From contig CAJNAR010000153.1 of assembly GCA_905220665.1 (NCBI GenBank), positions 496,001 through 560,000 of the forward strand: DNA of 64,000 nucleotides, read 5' to 3'. The stretch's first letter is position 1. The number at the start of each line of letters is the position of its first letter. The position numbers were made by a program, and so were the translations under genes. Positions 1 through 9,718 of this stretch are shown one piece after another. A model generated the notes under the pieces. That model did no database searches and had not been told where the DNA came from. It saw nothing but the letters and a program-made list of their open reading frames with translations. This DNA comes from Albugo candida (lineage: Eukaryota; Oomycota; Peronosporomycetes; Albuginales; Albuginaceae).

Positions 1-632
1 ACATCAAATTCGTCACATTTGTAACTTTTCAACAGAGCGCCAATGTTGCACGAAGGATTTGATTCCGAAGCGGGAAGTAAGCGTTGTGTGTGTGCTGTCA
101 GATCGTCGAATAAAATGTGGGAAAAACCGGCTTCGTTGCCGATAGCCCGCAGCTCCTTGTTGTAGTTCGTCACATTTTCCAAAGGTATCTTCAACAAGTC
201 AATGTAAACGCGTCCGTCGCTAAATATAATGATAAAGCAACCAGTAGGGTACACATCGCGCTGGATTTCCATGCAAAAGGTTTCAAGGAGCTCCATCGCC
301 AGTTCTTCGCCTCGATCGGGTAAAGTACCCAGCACTTTGGTGTCTCGATTCGGTGATTTTGCTGGAAATGCTGGAAGGACGAGTGTGATCGGCAATCGTT
401 TTTCAACAAATTGCTTGAGTTTCTGCACAAGAAATTTCTTCCCAATGTTTTCAAACTTGTCCAACGGAGGCGCCAGACGGTGTAGTAGGACTGAAAATTT
501 CGCGAGGAATTCGTTGCACACTCGATTCGTCTCAGTGTCGTCTCTTGCTCGAATTACGTTCTCACAATGCTCAGGATGGTCTGGCTCCCACGAAGCTGGA
601 TGCGATGGGTACACGCCGAGAAAAGAGTTCAT
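1..632 (-). CDS. DIT1/PvcA-family isocyanide synthase, 3' end beyond the left edge
   Basis: A minus-strand frame is open from an ATG at 632-630 to the left edge, giving 210 residues; an in-frame stop lies just upstream of that ATG. The middle carries the block typical of the DIT1/PvcA family (Pfam DIT1_PvcA): an FPAKSPN segment, then KVLGTLPDRGEELA, then YPTGCFIIIFSDGRVYIDLL about 50 residues later. Family members turn the amino group of tyrosine or tryptophan into an isonitrile (bacterial PvcA/IsnA, fungal homologues) or make the formyl-tyrosine precursor of spore-wall dityrosine (yeast Dit1). No signal peptide is visible, so a cytosolic enzyme is likely. Family members are usually over 300 residues, so roughly the last third is missing here. 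The substrate cannot be told from this part. No partner oxygenase (PvcB/TauD type) is seen on the visible side. The family call is firm; the product is inference. Confidence 0.8.
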   Translation of the reverse strand, partial: MNSFLGVYPSHPASWEPDHPEHCENVIRARDDTETNRVCNEFLAKFSVLLHRLAPPLDKFENIGKKFLVQKLKQFVEKRLPITLVLPAFPAKSPNRDTKVLGTLPDRGEELAMELLETFCMEIQRDVYPTGCFIIIFSDGRVYIDLLKIPLENVTNYNKELRAIGNEAGFSHILFDDLTAHTQRLLPASESNPSCNIGALLKSYKCDEFD

Positions 633-1038
633 TGATCAATTGCTCTTGCGCTCATCGGTAAGAACGAAAATGAGGAGCAATTTGTGCGCACTTTTGTACT
701 CAGAATGAGTTCCCGCATGATTGTGGATTGGCCACACAAACGCCAAATGCGTGATAATTTATTAGCTAATTTTTTCTTTGCAGCTGCACATACGCAGGAA
801 TCTCACATTTTTCTCACATTACCTAATTGAAAGAGCGTGTTTGATCAGTCTGATCGCTTAAAATCATCCAGAAAATCCATGCAGCTATTAGTCCATCAGT
901 TTAAGTGATTTGTTGCACACTTTGCACACATCTGTGTCACTTTTGAATTGTAGATGTGATTTCGATAAGACATAAAAGGTTCATGGTGTCCAAGAGATAA
1001 GTATTTCTCACGCTCTATTTGCCAAGATGATAACTTAT
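633..1038. other. Intergenic, RCC1-like 3' end to isocyanide synthase start
   Basis: AT-rich spacer holding the 3' flank of the RCC1-like gene and the presumed promoter of the isocyanide synthase gene; both are read on the minus strand. No ORF, RNA gene or repeat was recognised. Confidence 0.5.
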
Positions 1039-2545
1039 TCAGGCGCGAGCGACACCCAACAGTAAACTCGACTGATAGCCGCTCTCATACGCGAGCACAT
1101 GTAACCCGATGACATCTGTATTTTGCTCAAAACCTTTTTCGAAAGTCCAGTCGTAGACTTTCCCATCCGCTACAAGTGATTTCATGTTAGTTTTGTAAAG
1201 ATACAGTTTTTGGTGCGTCATACTTGTGATAAAAGAGGTTTTGTGGACTCCTTTTCCGAGTTTACAGACATCTTTCATTGACGGTAAGTTGCCTTCCGCG
1301 CTTACTTCGAAAGGAACACTGTGGGAAGTCGACGCGACCCGCATCATGAGATCTGGATGCCGCTGAGCTGTCGGAGTTCGACCAAGGATCCATGTATTTC
1401 CATCTTCTGCATACGAATTGAGCAAGTTTGTACGATTCGGAGTGATTGCTAACCTGTTATAAATGCTGTGTGGAAATGACTACTTTCCATTTGGGTTATT
1501 CGTTCAAGTGTCGATACTTTTCGCGGTGTAAACTGATCGATGCTTTCATAATTCGTCTCAATAGCTTTCCCCATACAAAAAGCTCGCCCTTTGCTGTCAC
1601 AAAATTAATATTGGGATAGTTAGTCACGAGCATACATTCACGTACCCGTCAGAGCGCAAGAGGTATTGAATCCAGCACTTATTTTGGCAACGCGTTCATT
1701 CTGTAGTGCGATTACTTGCTGAGGACGCTTTGTGTTCGCTGTTCCGTAGCCCAATTGTCCACGTTCTCCTTTTCCCCATGTATATACTGCCCCATTTTCG
1801 GTCAGAGCAATACCATGCTGATATCCAGCTGCGATGTCGATAATTATCTCATCTTGAGTATGTTTTTCTTCTCCTGAAAAGAGAATGCGTTGAGGTTCAT
1901 GAATGCTGACACTTTCGGTACCAATGCCACATTGTCCATAGGCGTTTGCTCCAGTTGAATAGACTTTACCGGATTTTGTCAAAATGAGTGATAATGCGGT
2001 GGAGCAAAATATTCTCTTAATGCTTTCATCATCTTTCAGCTCAATTCGACCTGGTTCCAAGGTGTCAATGCTCATGCGTTTAGTGAACCCATTGATGGAA
2101 TGGACTAACCATGGAGCAATTCGATGCATGTTTGTGGCTCTTAATACGTCTCTGAATGAATGTGATCGGCCAAATAAGTAACCATCTCCGTTTTCCGTAA
2201 CAAAGCCTGCATGACCCCTACCATTTGTTTAGTTCAGTGTCACATTCTCATCATTTTCAAGCGTTGTAGAGACTACCATTCCGAAGAAATGCTTTTGATG
2301 CTTGTGTCTTCCATTATTGCTGTCGGGGCTTGTAGATCATCATAAGTGGAGGTACCCAGGGATCCTAAGAATTCCTTTCCGTAGGAATAAACGGAAGCAG
2401 TGCCACGATTTTGAGTTGAAAAATGATGCACAAAAGGTATTGAATACACGGCAGTAATTGAGGGAGCTTTAGGAGCCGTATTGCCTCTTTTCACCAATGA
2501 TAATCGATACTTGAGCGCACTATAAGCACCGAATTTTGCTGGCAT
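1039..2545 (-). CDS. RCC1-repeat protein, mitochondrial RCC1L-like, with an apparent one-base frameshift
   Basis: Four exons on the minus strand: 2545-2277, 2217-1646, 1593-1454 and 1406-1039, with GT-AG introns of 59, 52 and 47 bp. The first two junctions rejoin in phase inside RCC1 repeats, for example GHAGFVTENGDGYLFGR across the first intron and FITEDGNTWILGR across the last. Blades are recognised by G-x-(V/L)-Y-(T/S)-W/T-G and GYQHGIALTENG-type motifs. The N-terminus starting at MPAKFGAYS is basic, hydroxylated and lacks acids, like a mitochondrial presequence, which suggests an RCC1L-type mitochondrial factor rather than the nuclear Ran exchange factor. In exon 3 the motif GELFVWGK is followed by coding in another frame; one missing base in the GGGGAAAG stretch near 1567-1574 explains it, and restoring it would make the CDS length divisible by three (about 449 residues). 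Either a recent null mutation or a sequencing error. Confidence 0.75.
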
Positions 2546-2549
2546 TTCC

Positions 2550-2564
2550 ACCAGATCAGCGATC
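2550..2564. repeat. Left 15-bp target-site duplication of a SINE-like insert
   Basis: ACCAGATCAGCGATC at 2550-2564 recurs exactly at 2760-2774. The pair brackets about 195 bp that interrupt the leader of the RCC1-like gene. Confidence 0.8.
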
Positions 2565-2759
2565 TCTGCTGGAGGTCGTTGGTTCGATCCCCGGCAGTGT
2601 GGGAAGCGGTGTGAGCCCACCCAAGCAATAAGCTTGGAAAATATATGCCTCCCTAGGTTTGAAGTCAGACTTGAGTGATATTCACACGGTCACGGGCTCA
2701 TGATAGGATAAGGAAGGTAGTTAAAGAACCAGATAAAACAGTGTAATGAAATCCTTGAA
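2565..2759 (+). mobile_element. SINE-like retroposon, 5'-truncated, with a tRNA-type B box
   Basis: The segment lies between perfect 15-bp direct repeats, the expected signature of LINE-driven retroposition. Close to its left end is GGTTCGATCCC (around 2580-2590), matching the pol III B box of tRNA genes; no clear A box precedes it, so the copy may be truncated at its 5' end. The right end is A-rich rather than a long poly(A). tRNA-derived SINEs are known from Phytophthora. It lies 5 bp upstream of the ATG of the RCC1-like gene and in the opposite orientation, so it has replaced that gene's native leader and proximal promoter. Confidence 0.65.
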
Positions 2760-2774
2760 ACCAGATCAGCGATC
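2760..2774. repeat. Right 15-bp target-site duplication of the SINE-like insert
   Basis: Exact second copy of the 2550-2564 sequence, immediately right of the insert. Confidence 0.8.
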
Positions 2775-2931
2775 CTAAAGCAAGGTGCTACCTCAACTCT
2801 ACTCTACTGCAACTACACTAGGACATACGAAGTACGCATAAATGCGAGGAGCCTCCAAAGGATGAGTTCAAAGTATATAGTAATTTAGCAGAATAGGTTA
2901 TATTAATTACAATTATGGGTTAATACTGGAC

Positions 2932-3693
2932 CTAGTTGCAGCTGAAAGCTACTTGATGCACCACCAGCTTCATTTCCAAACCCGCATGATTGCGTAATGA
3001 CGTGATGAGGTCATTGCAAAGATGCAAAGGATATCTATGGAATCTCGAACAATGACGTAATGGGGTCATTGAAAAGATGCATATGATGTCCACGGAATCT
3101 CGCTGCACTAGCAGTCCTTGAGTTTCAGTTCCAGCATGTTCACCTGCATCCTCAATCACTTGATGAGGTCAATGGTGGGATGCGCTTGATGTTCACACGC
3201 TGCTGCTCTTCGATAGAAGTTGGCAGTTCCAGCTGCTTCGGTTGTGACTGCACCTGTTGAATGGAGTTCTTTGCCCGCTTTGACCGCGTTCAAGAATGCC
3301 AGCTGAGTCTCCATACAATGCCTGAAGTCTTTAAGTTTTAATCTTGACTTAAGCGCTTCCGTTTCCAGCTCCATCTTTTCCTTCATCGTATCCTTCATCT
3401 TGATTTCATCCTCTTCGTGCTGTAATCGGTACAAGCGCTCCCTCTATTTGCTTTGGTTTCCGGTGGCCGTTGTTTGAGATCCAGTTGAGACGAATGTCTT
3501 GGTACCACGCGTCTTCTACATATTTTCCACTTTTGTTTGTTCCGCTTCCATAAGAACCTTCAGATCGTGGATCATTATCTTTGACTTTCGCAAATCCAAC
3601 TTGAGCTCCTTGTGTCGATCTGTAAGCTGGTTTAATTGAGATTCATCTTCTTCGTGCACCTTCACCGCAGCATCTAGCTTGCTTTGACACATA
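2932..3693 (-). pseudogene. 3' part of a decayed coiled-coil protein gene, split by a copia element
   Basis: Read on the minus strand from 3693 down, the frame encodes a charged heptad-like helix (KLDAAVKVHEEDESQLNQL, then LKLDLRKSKIMIHDLKVLMEAEQ), broken by two in-frame stops near 3520 and 3440. It then continues as DEIKMKDTMKEKMELE and an Ala/Thr-rich tail to a stop at 3156. The same kind of helix resumes on the other side of the copia element at 8015-8250, and the element has a 5-bp target duplication, so this is one locus interrupted by the insertion. The original function is unknown; composition suggests a structural coiled coil. Confidence 0.55.
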
Positions 3694-3948
3694 TGTTAAA
3701 AGATGCGTAGTGCTCAGCAGGTAACAAATTGAAAACTGAAATATATTTAGGTCTTTAGTTCGCAAACGCTCTTGCTACTCTAAGCCTACTGCTTTCTTCG
3801 ACTATACCTTGACAGTTTCCATACCGCGCATTAATAATCGTATAGTCGCGCATTAGAAATCGTCTGGCCGGCGCGTTGATAATTCTGTGCCGTTACCAAC
3901 ATGCATCGTGCGATAGCGTAACTTGACAAAATACACCCTTCTTCAACA
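3694..3948 (-). repeat. 3' LTR of the copia element
   Basis: Begins TGTTAAAAG and ends CTTCAACA on the plus strand. It aligns along its length with 7768-8014 and, in reverse complement, with the solo LTR at 47787-48042. Confidence 0.9.
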
Positions 3949-4019
3949 CTCCTCCTCGCGATCGCATCATCGGCACCTTAGCTAGTGTAAACCCACCAGC
4001 TGTCGCAGCTTGGCGAGCT

Positions 4020-6900
4020 TGTGCTTGTCTACTGCCTTGGTCAATAGGTCCGCGAGCATGAGCTCGGACTGGACGTAGCGTGGCTCAAGGATGCCCCGAT
4101 GAACAAAGTCCTTAATAAACTTGAGGCGCACCTCGATATGTTTAGCCCTCAATGAAGAAGCTCCCCTTCGATCTGACGAATAGCCGCTTGATTATCTACG
4201 TGCATCCGCATGGGCAGAATCGGCGTCAGTCCAGCTTCCATTAGCATCTCCCGGACTCCGAGAAGCTCGCGAGCCGTTTCTGACGCTGCTACAAACTCGG
4301 CTTCCATTATCGAGAGCGAAACTCTTCCTTGTTTCTTCGCAGCCCAGCTCACGAGCATTTTGTTGAGCATCAATATAGTACCAGCTAGAGACTTCCTGTA
4401 GCTCTTGCCTGCGGCGAAGTCCGCATCGCTGTAGGATTCTAGATTGACTTCACCTTTGCACTTTGCATCAGTGTGCATCTCGAGTCGCTTGTCCTTGCTC
4501 CCAGCGAGGTATGGTTCAATTCTCTTTGCCAGTTTCCAATCTTGTTCCTTTGGCTAATGGGTTTGACGTGCTGCCTTGTGCACCGCAAACGTGATATCAG
4601 GATGAGTACATCGAGCAACCCACCATAGGCTACCAACAAGGGACTGACACGACTTGATTGTTGGTTTCATAGGCTCTGCAATTTTCTTTACAAGGACACT
4701 GCTCGATCCACCTTCATTGTAGCAGTCATCACTGATCGGTGTACATGAAGTATTAGCCAACACTAGCCCGTGCTCTCAAAGCAGCTCATCAATCGCCTCC
4801 TCCTGGTCCAGAACGTACGCGCACGCGTCGAGCGTCTTCACCCAAACACCAAGAAATTTCGACACTGATCCTAGATTCTTGATCGAAAGCGATTTCATAG
4901 CCGTAAAAAACCGATCGACGCCTTCAACCGTGGTCGCTGTGACTAGAAGGTTATCAACGTGGACACCTACTATTATCATCTCATGACCGTCGCGCTTAAA
5001 GTATAGGAACATATCACTGATGCACTGTTTGAATCCTGCTTCTTGAAGTTTTATCCGCAGCAGTTGACTCCAAAGTCGTCCTGCTTGCTTAAGACCATAG
5101 AGGCTCTTCTTCAGCTCGAGCGCGACGTCGCATTTTTTAGTCATACGCCGTACATGTTGATCCGAATACAACGATGCCGCGTAAACCGGGTGCCTTCTTT
5201 GTCAATACTTCAATCGGCGACGCATGATTGGGTTCCGCTCGTAGGGATGCGATTCAGGATGTACGCCGAGTATTCGACCGCGTCAACTCAGAGAGACAGC
5301 GGGAGATTGCTTGCGAATATCATAGAGCGCGCCATGTTTAGAACTGTTCTATGCATGCGCTCGGCTTTTCCATTTGATGCTTGGTTTCGCACCTCGCTCA
5401 CTTGTCTCGCCACGCCGGTTGACTTGCAAAGTAAATCCACATTCTTGTATTCTCCACCACCGTCAGTTCTCAGAACGTGGACCCGGCAATTGAAACGCTT
5501 CTAAAAAAAGATCAAGAAATACTCAAACTTCTTAGCCGCTTGATCCTTGGTGCGTGCGAGAAACGCGCGGCAATAATTGATCTTGTGATCCACGAAGCTG
5601 ACGAGAAACCGATTTCCCATTCGATCATTTGGGGTCATGGGTCCTTTGAGGTCGAAAAAAATAACACCACCAACACGGTCAATCGGTGAATGCACGCCTG
5701 TGTCCTTCTTGGACTGCTCACTCTTTGACTGCTTCGCTTGCGCGCATGTGACACACGTCACTCGATCATTATCAGTAAGACGGATTCCAGATCTAGGCTC
5801 ACGTGCCATTCTCTCAATGATGTCGCAGGATAGATGTCCGAAACGTTGGTGAAAGTGCATGAGCGTTCCTGAATGCACACATTCATCAACTTCCTGATTT
5901 TTTGCTTCATCAATCACAGCAATGACGGTGTTTAATGTCCCTTCGTCAGATCTTCTTCTCGCGTCTCGATGACGAGCACGTTGTTTGCACATCGCCACGT
6001 CGAACTCGACGGCGCCGGTATTCAGGGAGAAAAAATCTCGCCTATTATTGTTATACTTAAGCCCGTAACCTTTCATCTCAAGCTTACCGTACGACACGAT
6101 ATTGTGCGCTAGCAGTGGTGCGTAGTGAACTTCTGCAAGTCGTGTAACACTTTCTTTTCCGCATGCCATCACGTGAATCACCACATTTCCGACCATTGTA
6201 AGACGAAGCGTTTTTCCGTTGGCGACCAGGCATTGATTATCACATTCTCTTGCATCTTCGAGAAGCGCCTCATCATTGACAAGGTGCCTGCTAGATCCAC
6301 TGTCCAGAATCCACAAGCTGTCCTGGGCCTTGGCGTCTTGTATGGGCAAAGTGTAGTTAACAATTTCATTTGTCTTGGCATTGTTTCTCCAAGTCCCCTT
6401 GACGCCATTGTTTCTCTTCGCCTTAAGCGCCTCATCATTGACAAGGTGCCTGCTAGAGCCACTGTCCAGAATCCACAAGCTGTCCTGGGCCTTGGCGTCT
6501 TGTATGGGCAAAGTGTAGCTAACAATTTTCTTTGTCTTGGCATTGTTTCTCCAAGTCCCCTTGACGCCATTGTTTCTCTTCGCCTTCTTCCTTTCGTCAG
6601 GGCAGATCGACTGGAGTGACCGACTTTGCCACACCCAAAACACGTGCGCGTATCAACGCGTGGCTTGCTTTCAGCAACGTATGTTACGACGTCCTTGCCA
6701 AACGAGGAAGAACTTCGAGTATCCAGATCGACAGACTGTACGAAATGTGCAAGATCTTCAGCTTGATCAAGGTATTCGGGACGACTCCCGTCGTACCTGG
6801 CCATTAGTATCGTGTGAAGCTCAGTCGCCGCATAGTGCACAATGTTATCCAGCACTTGCGCGTCAGCGCCGCCACATGAATCGCTCACCGCCACCAAGTA
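4020..6900 (-). pseudogene. copia gag-pol remnant (zinc knuckle, protease, integrase, RT, RNase H)
   Basis: On the minus strand: a gag zinc knuckle C-x2-C-x4-H near 6642-6605 with a frameshift before its last Cys; protease with WILDSGSSRHLV present twice (see the 162-bp repeat); a GAG-pre-integrase segment with HQRFGHLS near 5860 and CVTCAQAKQ; integrase with FFDLKGP, GGGEYKN and SNGKAERMHRT (D, D, E); then, after a stop near 5290, an abrupt join to the reverse transcriptase segment KKSLYGLKQAGRLW (about 5110-5070) and VGVHVDNLLVTA in place of the usual YVDD box. RT thumb sequence with CTHPDITFAV follows at 4620-4590, RNase H with YSDADFAAGKSYRKS at 4425-4380, and a tail ending near 4020. About two thirds of RT and the integrase C-terminus are deleted, so no active product is possible. 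Confidence 0.85.
6264..6587 (-). repeat. 162-bp tandem duplication inside copia pol, two copies
   Basis: The plus-strand sequence beginning AGCGCCTCATCATTG at 6264 starts again at 6426, a shift of exactly 162 bp. Each copy encodes the same 54 residues, from KAKRNNGVKG to SRHLVNDEAL, including the catalytic DSG of the aspartic protease. The copies differ at only a few positions and stay in frame with one another. Confidence 0.85.
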
Positions 6901-7767
6901 AAGGTAATGCTTGGGCTAGATTCTATTTGGATCCTTCTTTGCTGTAAAAAGCTCCATCAACTGGGATGCTGCGATACTTGTCTTGAATGTCTCATGAAGA
7001 CGCTCCATAACGTGAGCAAGTGCTGGTGTCTGATACCACCATGTCTCGACCGGCTGGTTGTAGGAGCGCTCGGCCGTACCTCTAAGGTAGTGGCCAAGCA
7101 GATCAGTCTATACGTCTTCGAACCAGTCGAAACCACATGCCGCTTGAGCGTACTGGCCCTGACGCATTTATGTCCTTCCCCAGTCCAGAAAACCGGAGCC
7201 TAAGCCTCGATACAGCTCGGAGCCATCGCATTTTCGGTAGCCAATCTTCTTTGACCCTCGTCTGGAGCTCTCATTGCTTGCTGTGCATCTGGTTTCATTC
7301 GGTGCGCATAATACATGTCTGAATACGGCGCACGCACAGGTTTTGCAGCTTGTGGTGCCCGCCATCCTGGCTGCCCCGCGTTCCGGGCAGCTCCTTTTTG
7401 GGATGCACTTGTGCGCTCTTGCCCAGTTCTTGGACGCATCGACGAGCGACCTAGCGAGTCGATGTTCATTGGTGTACCACCGCGACAGTTGGCAGCTGCA
7501 GAGCGAAACATCCCCGATTCAATGGCCGCAATCATGCGTTCGTCTTCATCGCGTTTTAGCTACGAGACCTCCGTCTGCGTCATTCGTGCATGCAGGTCGA
7601 CGAGGGCTGCGAGAATTCTGTTGTTGACGTCATCCCTCCTTTCGTGGACCGTCGTTTCACCTTAAACTACCGCTGGAGACGCCGTGGCCTTTTCGTGGCC
7701 GGCGCCAATGCTGACTGGAGTTGGTGCGCTTGGCGCGCCGTTGGAATCAGTCATTGGGCTTACAACC

Positions 7768-8014
7768 TGTTAAAAGAAAGCGTAGTGCTCAGCAGGTAAC
7801 AAATTGGATATCGAAATACATTTAGGTCCTTAGTTCGCAAACGCTCTTGCTACTCCAAGCCTACTGCTTTCTTTGATTATACCTTGACAGTTTTCAATAC
7901 CGCGCATTACTTATCGTAGTCAAATCGCCTGGCCGGTGCGTCGGTAATCCTGTGCCGTTACCAGCATGCATCGTGCGATAGCGTAGCTTGACAACAGTAC
8001 ACCCTTCTTCAACA
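7768..8014 (-). repeat. 5' LTR of the copia element
   Basis: Same termini as the 3' LTR, TGTT and AACA, and followed by the target duplication ACATA at 8015-8019. Element coding starts below 7768 on the minus strand. Confidence 0.9.
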
Positions 8015-8640
8015 ACATAATGTTGCGTTGTCGACTAGCGTCCGACCTTTTTTCGAGCTCTTCGACATCCGTCTTGAGCTTGCACACTTATTCAGTGGCA
8101 TCTTAAAACTGAGTCGTTTTATCCATCAATAAGCGAGACAGCTGAGCTTTGTCTTCCTTTAGCCGTGCATTGTCGTCCTTCACAAGCGCAATATCTTCCT
8201 TAAGCTGCGCATTTCTATCTTCAGACGTGCATTCTCATCAGACGCTGTTGAGTTGTCATAGTTGGTCCTGGACTGGCGACGACAGCACGGGTCGTCGTTG
8301 GTGCTACATCCACAGCCGCACCCATCCTACGGACGGAATCATTGCCACGAGTCATCACCGGAGATGCTCGTCGTGTTGTAGTATCCCGTGTTGCATTTGT
8401 CCCGGAAACACGAGCCGTGACGATGTTGTTTCTGGTCGTTGCGTTTTCGCTCGTGCCATTCCTGTCGTTGTTGTTGTTGTTGGCGCTGGTGTTGGTCGAG
8501 CCGCGCGCTGTCGTGCTGGTGTCCGCGCTGACATCTCTGTTGTATGCGCTCGTCGCACATAACCACCGCCGACACGCTTCATCGCCGACGGTGTCCTATT
8601 CCTCGCTGGTGTAACCATATTCGTTGTCCCAGTCTGTCGC
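8015..8640 (-). pseudogene. 5' part of the decayed coiled-coil gene
   Basis: On the minus strand this encodes repeated heptads of the form NARLKEDKAQLSRLL and AQLKEDIALVKDD, with two in-frame stops near 8108 and 8094 and a one-base deletion near 8215. Upstream are an Arg/Thr/Pro-rich stretch and a Gln/His-rich stretch in different frames. With 2932-3693 it forms one locus split by the copia insertion. It may have been dead before or after the insertion; the order cannot be told. Confidence 0.5.
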
Positions 8641-9047
8641 ACTCTCTGCATTCGTAAAATAGTTAGTTGACTTAGAACGAGTATGAATGAGAAAAGCGGT
8701 ACGTACACATATTGCCCTGACCTCCCAAGTCTCTTAGCATGATGCTGCATGCTGATTGGAGACATTCCTATAAATAAGGCCGCGACATTCGAGGGATTGA
8801 AGTCAAAATGGGCCCATGAGATGAAATTCATCGATAGATACATTTCATTTTGTCTGTCTTTTGCAATTAGTAATTGATGCAAAGGACACACAAAATGAGA
8901 TATATCGGTCGAAAACGGCAACTAGTGCATTGATCCATGCGGTGGTGCTATTTTTATAACTGGCGACGGACGTACCGTGCCTTCCAAAAGTAGCGGCGGC
9001 GGACATGCTAGTTGTATTGCACATAGGCATGTTGTATTGATGTAGGG
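8641..9047. other. Intergenic, nothing recognised
   Basis: Short spurious frames only. No similarity to the neighbouring repeats was seen. Confidence 0.4.
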
Positions 9048-9057
9048 TTTGCAGAAG
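9048..9057. repeat. Left 10-bp target duplication of a Mutator-like element
   Basis: TTTGCAGAAG here corresponds to TTTGTAGAAA at 9709-9718; eight of ten bases match and both differences are transitions. A duplication of 8-11 bp is typical of Mutator-like elements. Confidence 0.5.
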
Positions 9058-9708
9058 GGAGCCGCTATGGCCACAGACATTAATTCTCCGGCCTCAGACA
9101 ATTGATCTAACCAATCACAGCTCACAAAATTTAATTGTTGCTAAGTACGCTAGCCAATCAGGTCACTTGCCTACTTTTGTACACGAGCTCATTCTGTTTC
9201 TTACGCTGTTTTTGTTGTATTGTTCTAGCGTAGGTACGTTTTTTTCTGATATCTGTACATGGTAGGTTAATAGTAGAGACTAAAGACTAGGATGTTGGAA
9301 AGGTGGCTGTTGCTGTTGAGAAAAATAAAAAATCGTTTTTTGAAAAGTTATTTATTGTTGGTTGATATAAATTCTATTTTTAGAATTAAAAGTATCTAGT
9401 AATATAAGTACAACAGCATGGCTTCGCGCCGGTTGCCACTGGACATAGAGCTTTTTCTACAGGTAGGAAAAAAGGGATATTATAAACTAACCTGTTCAAA
9501 TACTTTCGGAAGGTTGTAATATGAGATCTTCCGGTTGATATGTTGAAAATGTCACCAGGTGGGGTTGGCTGCGCAAAAGATATAATTTTCATTTGCTGCT
9601 TCGCCAGTTCTGGCGTACTTAGCAACAATATAATTTTGTGAGCTGTGATTGGTTAGATCAATTGTCTGTGGCCGTAGTATTAATGTCTGTAGTCATAGCG
9701 CGGCTACC
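9058..9708. mobile_element. Non-autonomous Mutator-like element (MITE-like), 651 bp
   Basis: The left end (9058 to about 9155) and the reverse complement of the right end (9708 to about 9612) match over about 95 bp: GCCGC..TATG, ACAGACATTAAT, then CAGACAATTGATCTAACC, then AATCACAGCTCACAAAAT and TTGTTGCTAAGTACGC. Long terminal inverted repeats plus a 10-bp target duplication indicate a Mutator-like element; the AT-rich interior has no transposase. A related end sequence occurs at 43492-43590. Confidence 0.75.
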
Positions 9709-9718
9709 TTTGTAGAAA

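Larger units (their letters stand above)
3694..8014 (-). mobile_element. Ty1/copia LTR retrotransposon, structurally complete ends, coding defective
   Basis: Flanked by direct repeats of 255 bp (3694-3948) and 247 bp (7768-8014) that begin TGTT and end AACA, and by an exact 5-bp target duplication ACATA (3689-3693 and 8015-8019). Coding runs on the minus strand in the order gag zinc knuckle, protease, integrase, reverse transcriptase, RNase H, which is the copia order. A purine-rich tract beside the 3' LTR (minus strand, about 3949-3965) fits a polypurine tract. The total of 4,321 bp is short for a copia element because the end of integrase and most of reverse transcriptase are missing. Several frameshifts and stops and the visible divergence of the LTRs point to an old, non-autonomous copy. 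Confidence 0.9.

Noticed and set aside
229..708. 159-codon plus-strand frame at the left end
   Set aside because: It is a shadow of the minus-strand isocyanide synthase frame, which carries the conserved family motifs.
2579..2590. tRNA gene suggested by GGTTCGATCCC
   Set aside because: No acceptor, D or anticodon arms precede it; with the flanking 15-bp duplications it is a SINE-like B box.
7740..7767. tRNA primer-binding site beside the copia 5' LTR
   Set aside because: The sequence next to the LTR does not clearly match the 3' end or anticodon loop of a tRNA I can recognise.
8342..8614. Hydrophobic plus-strand frame resembling a membrane protein
   Set aside because: The Leu/Val run is the complement of a CAA/CAG-rich stretch in the decayed coiled-coil gene.
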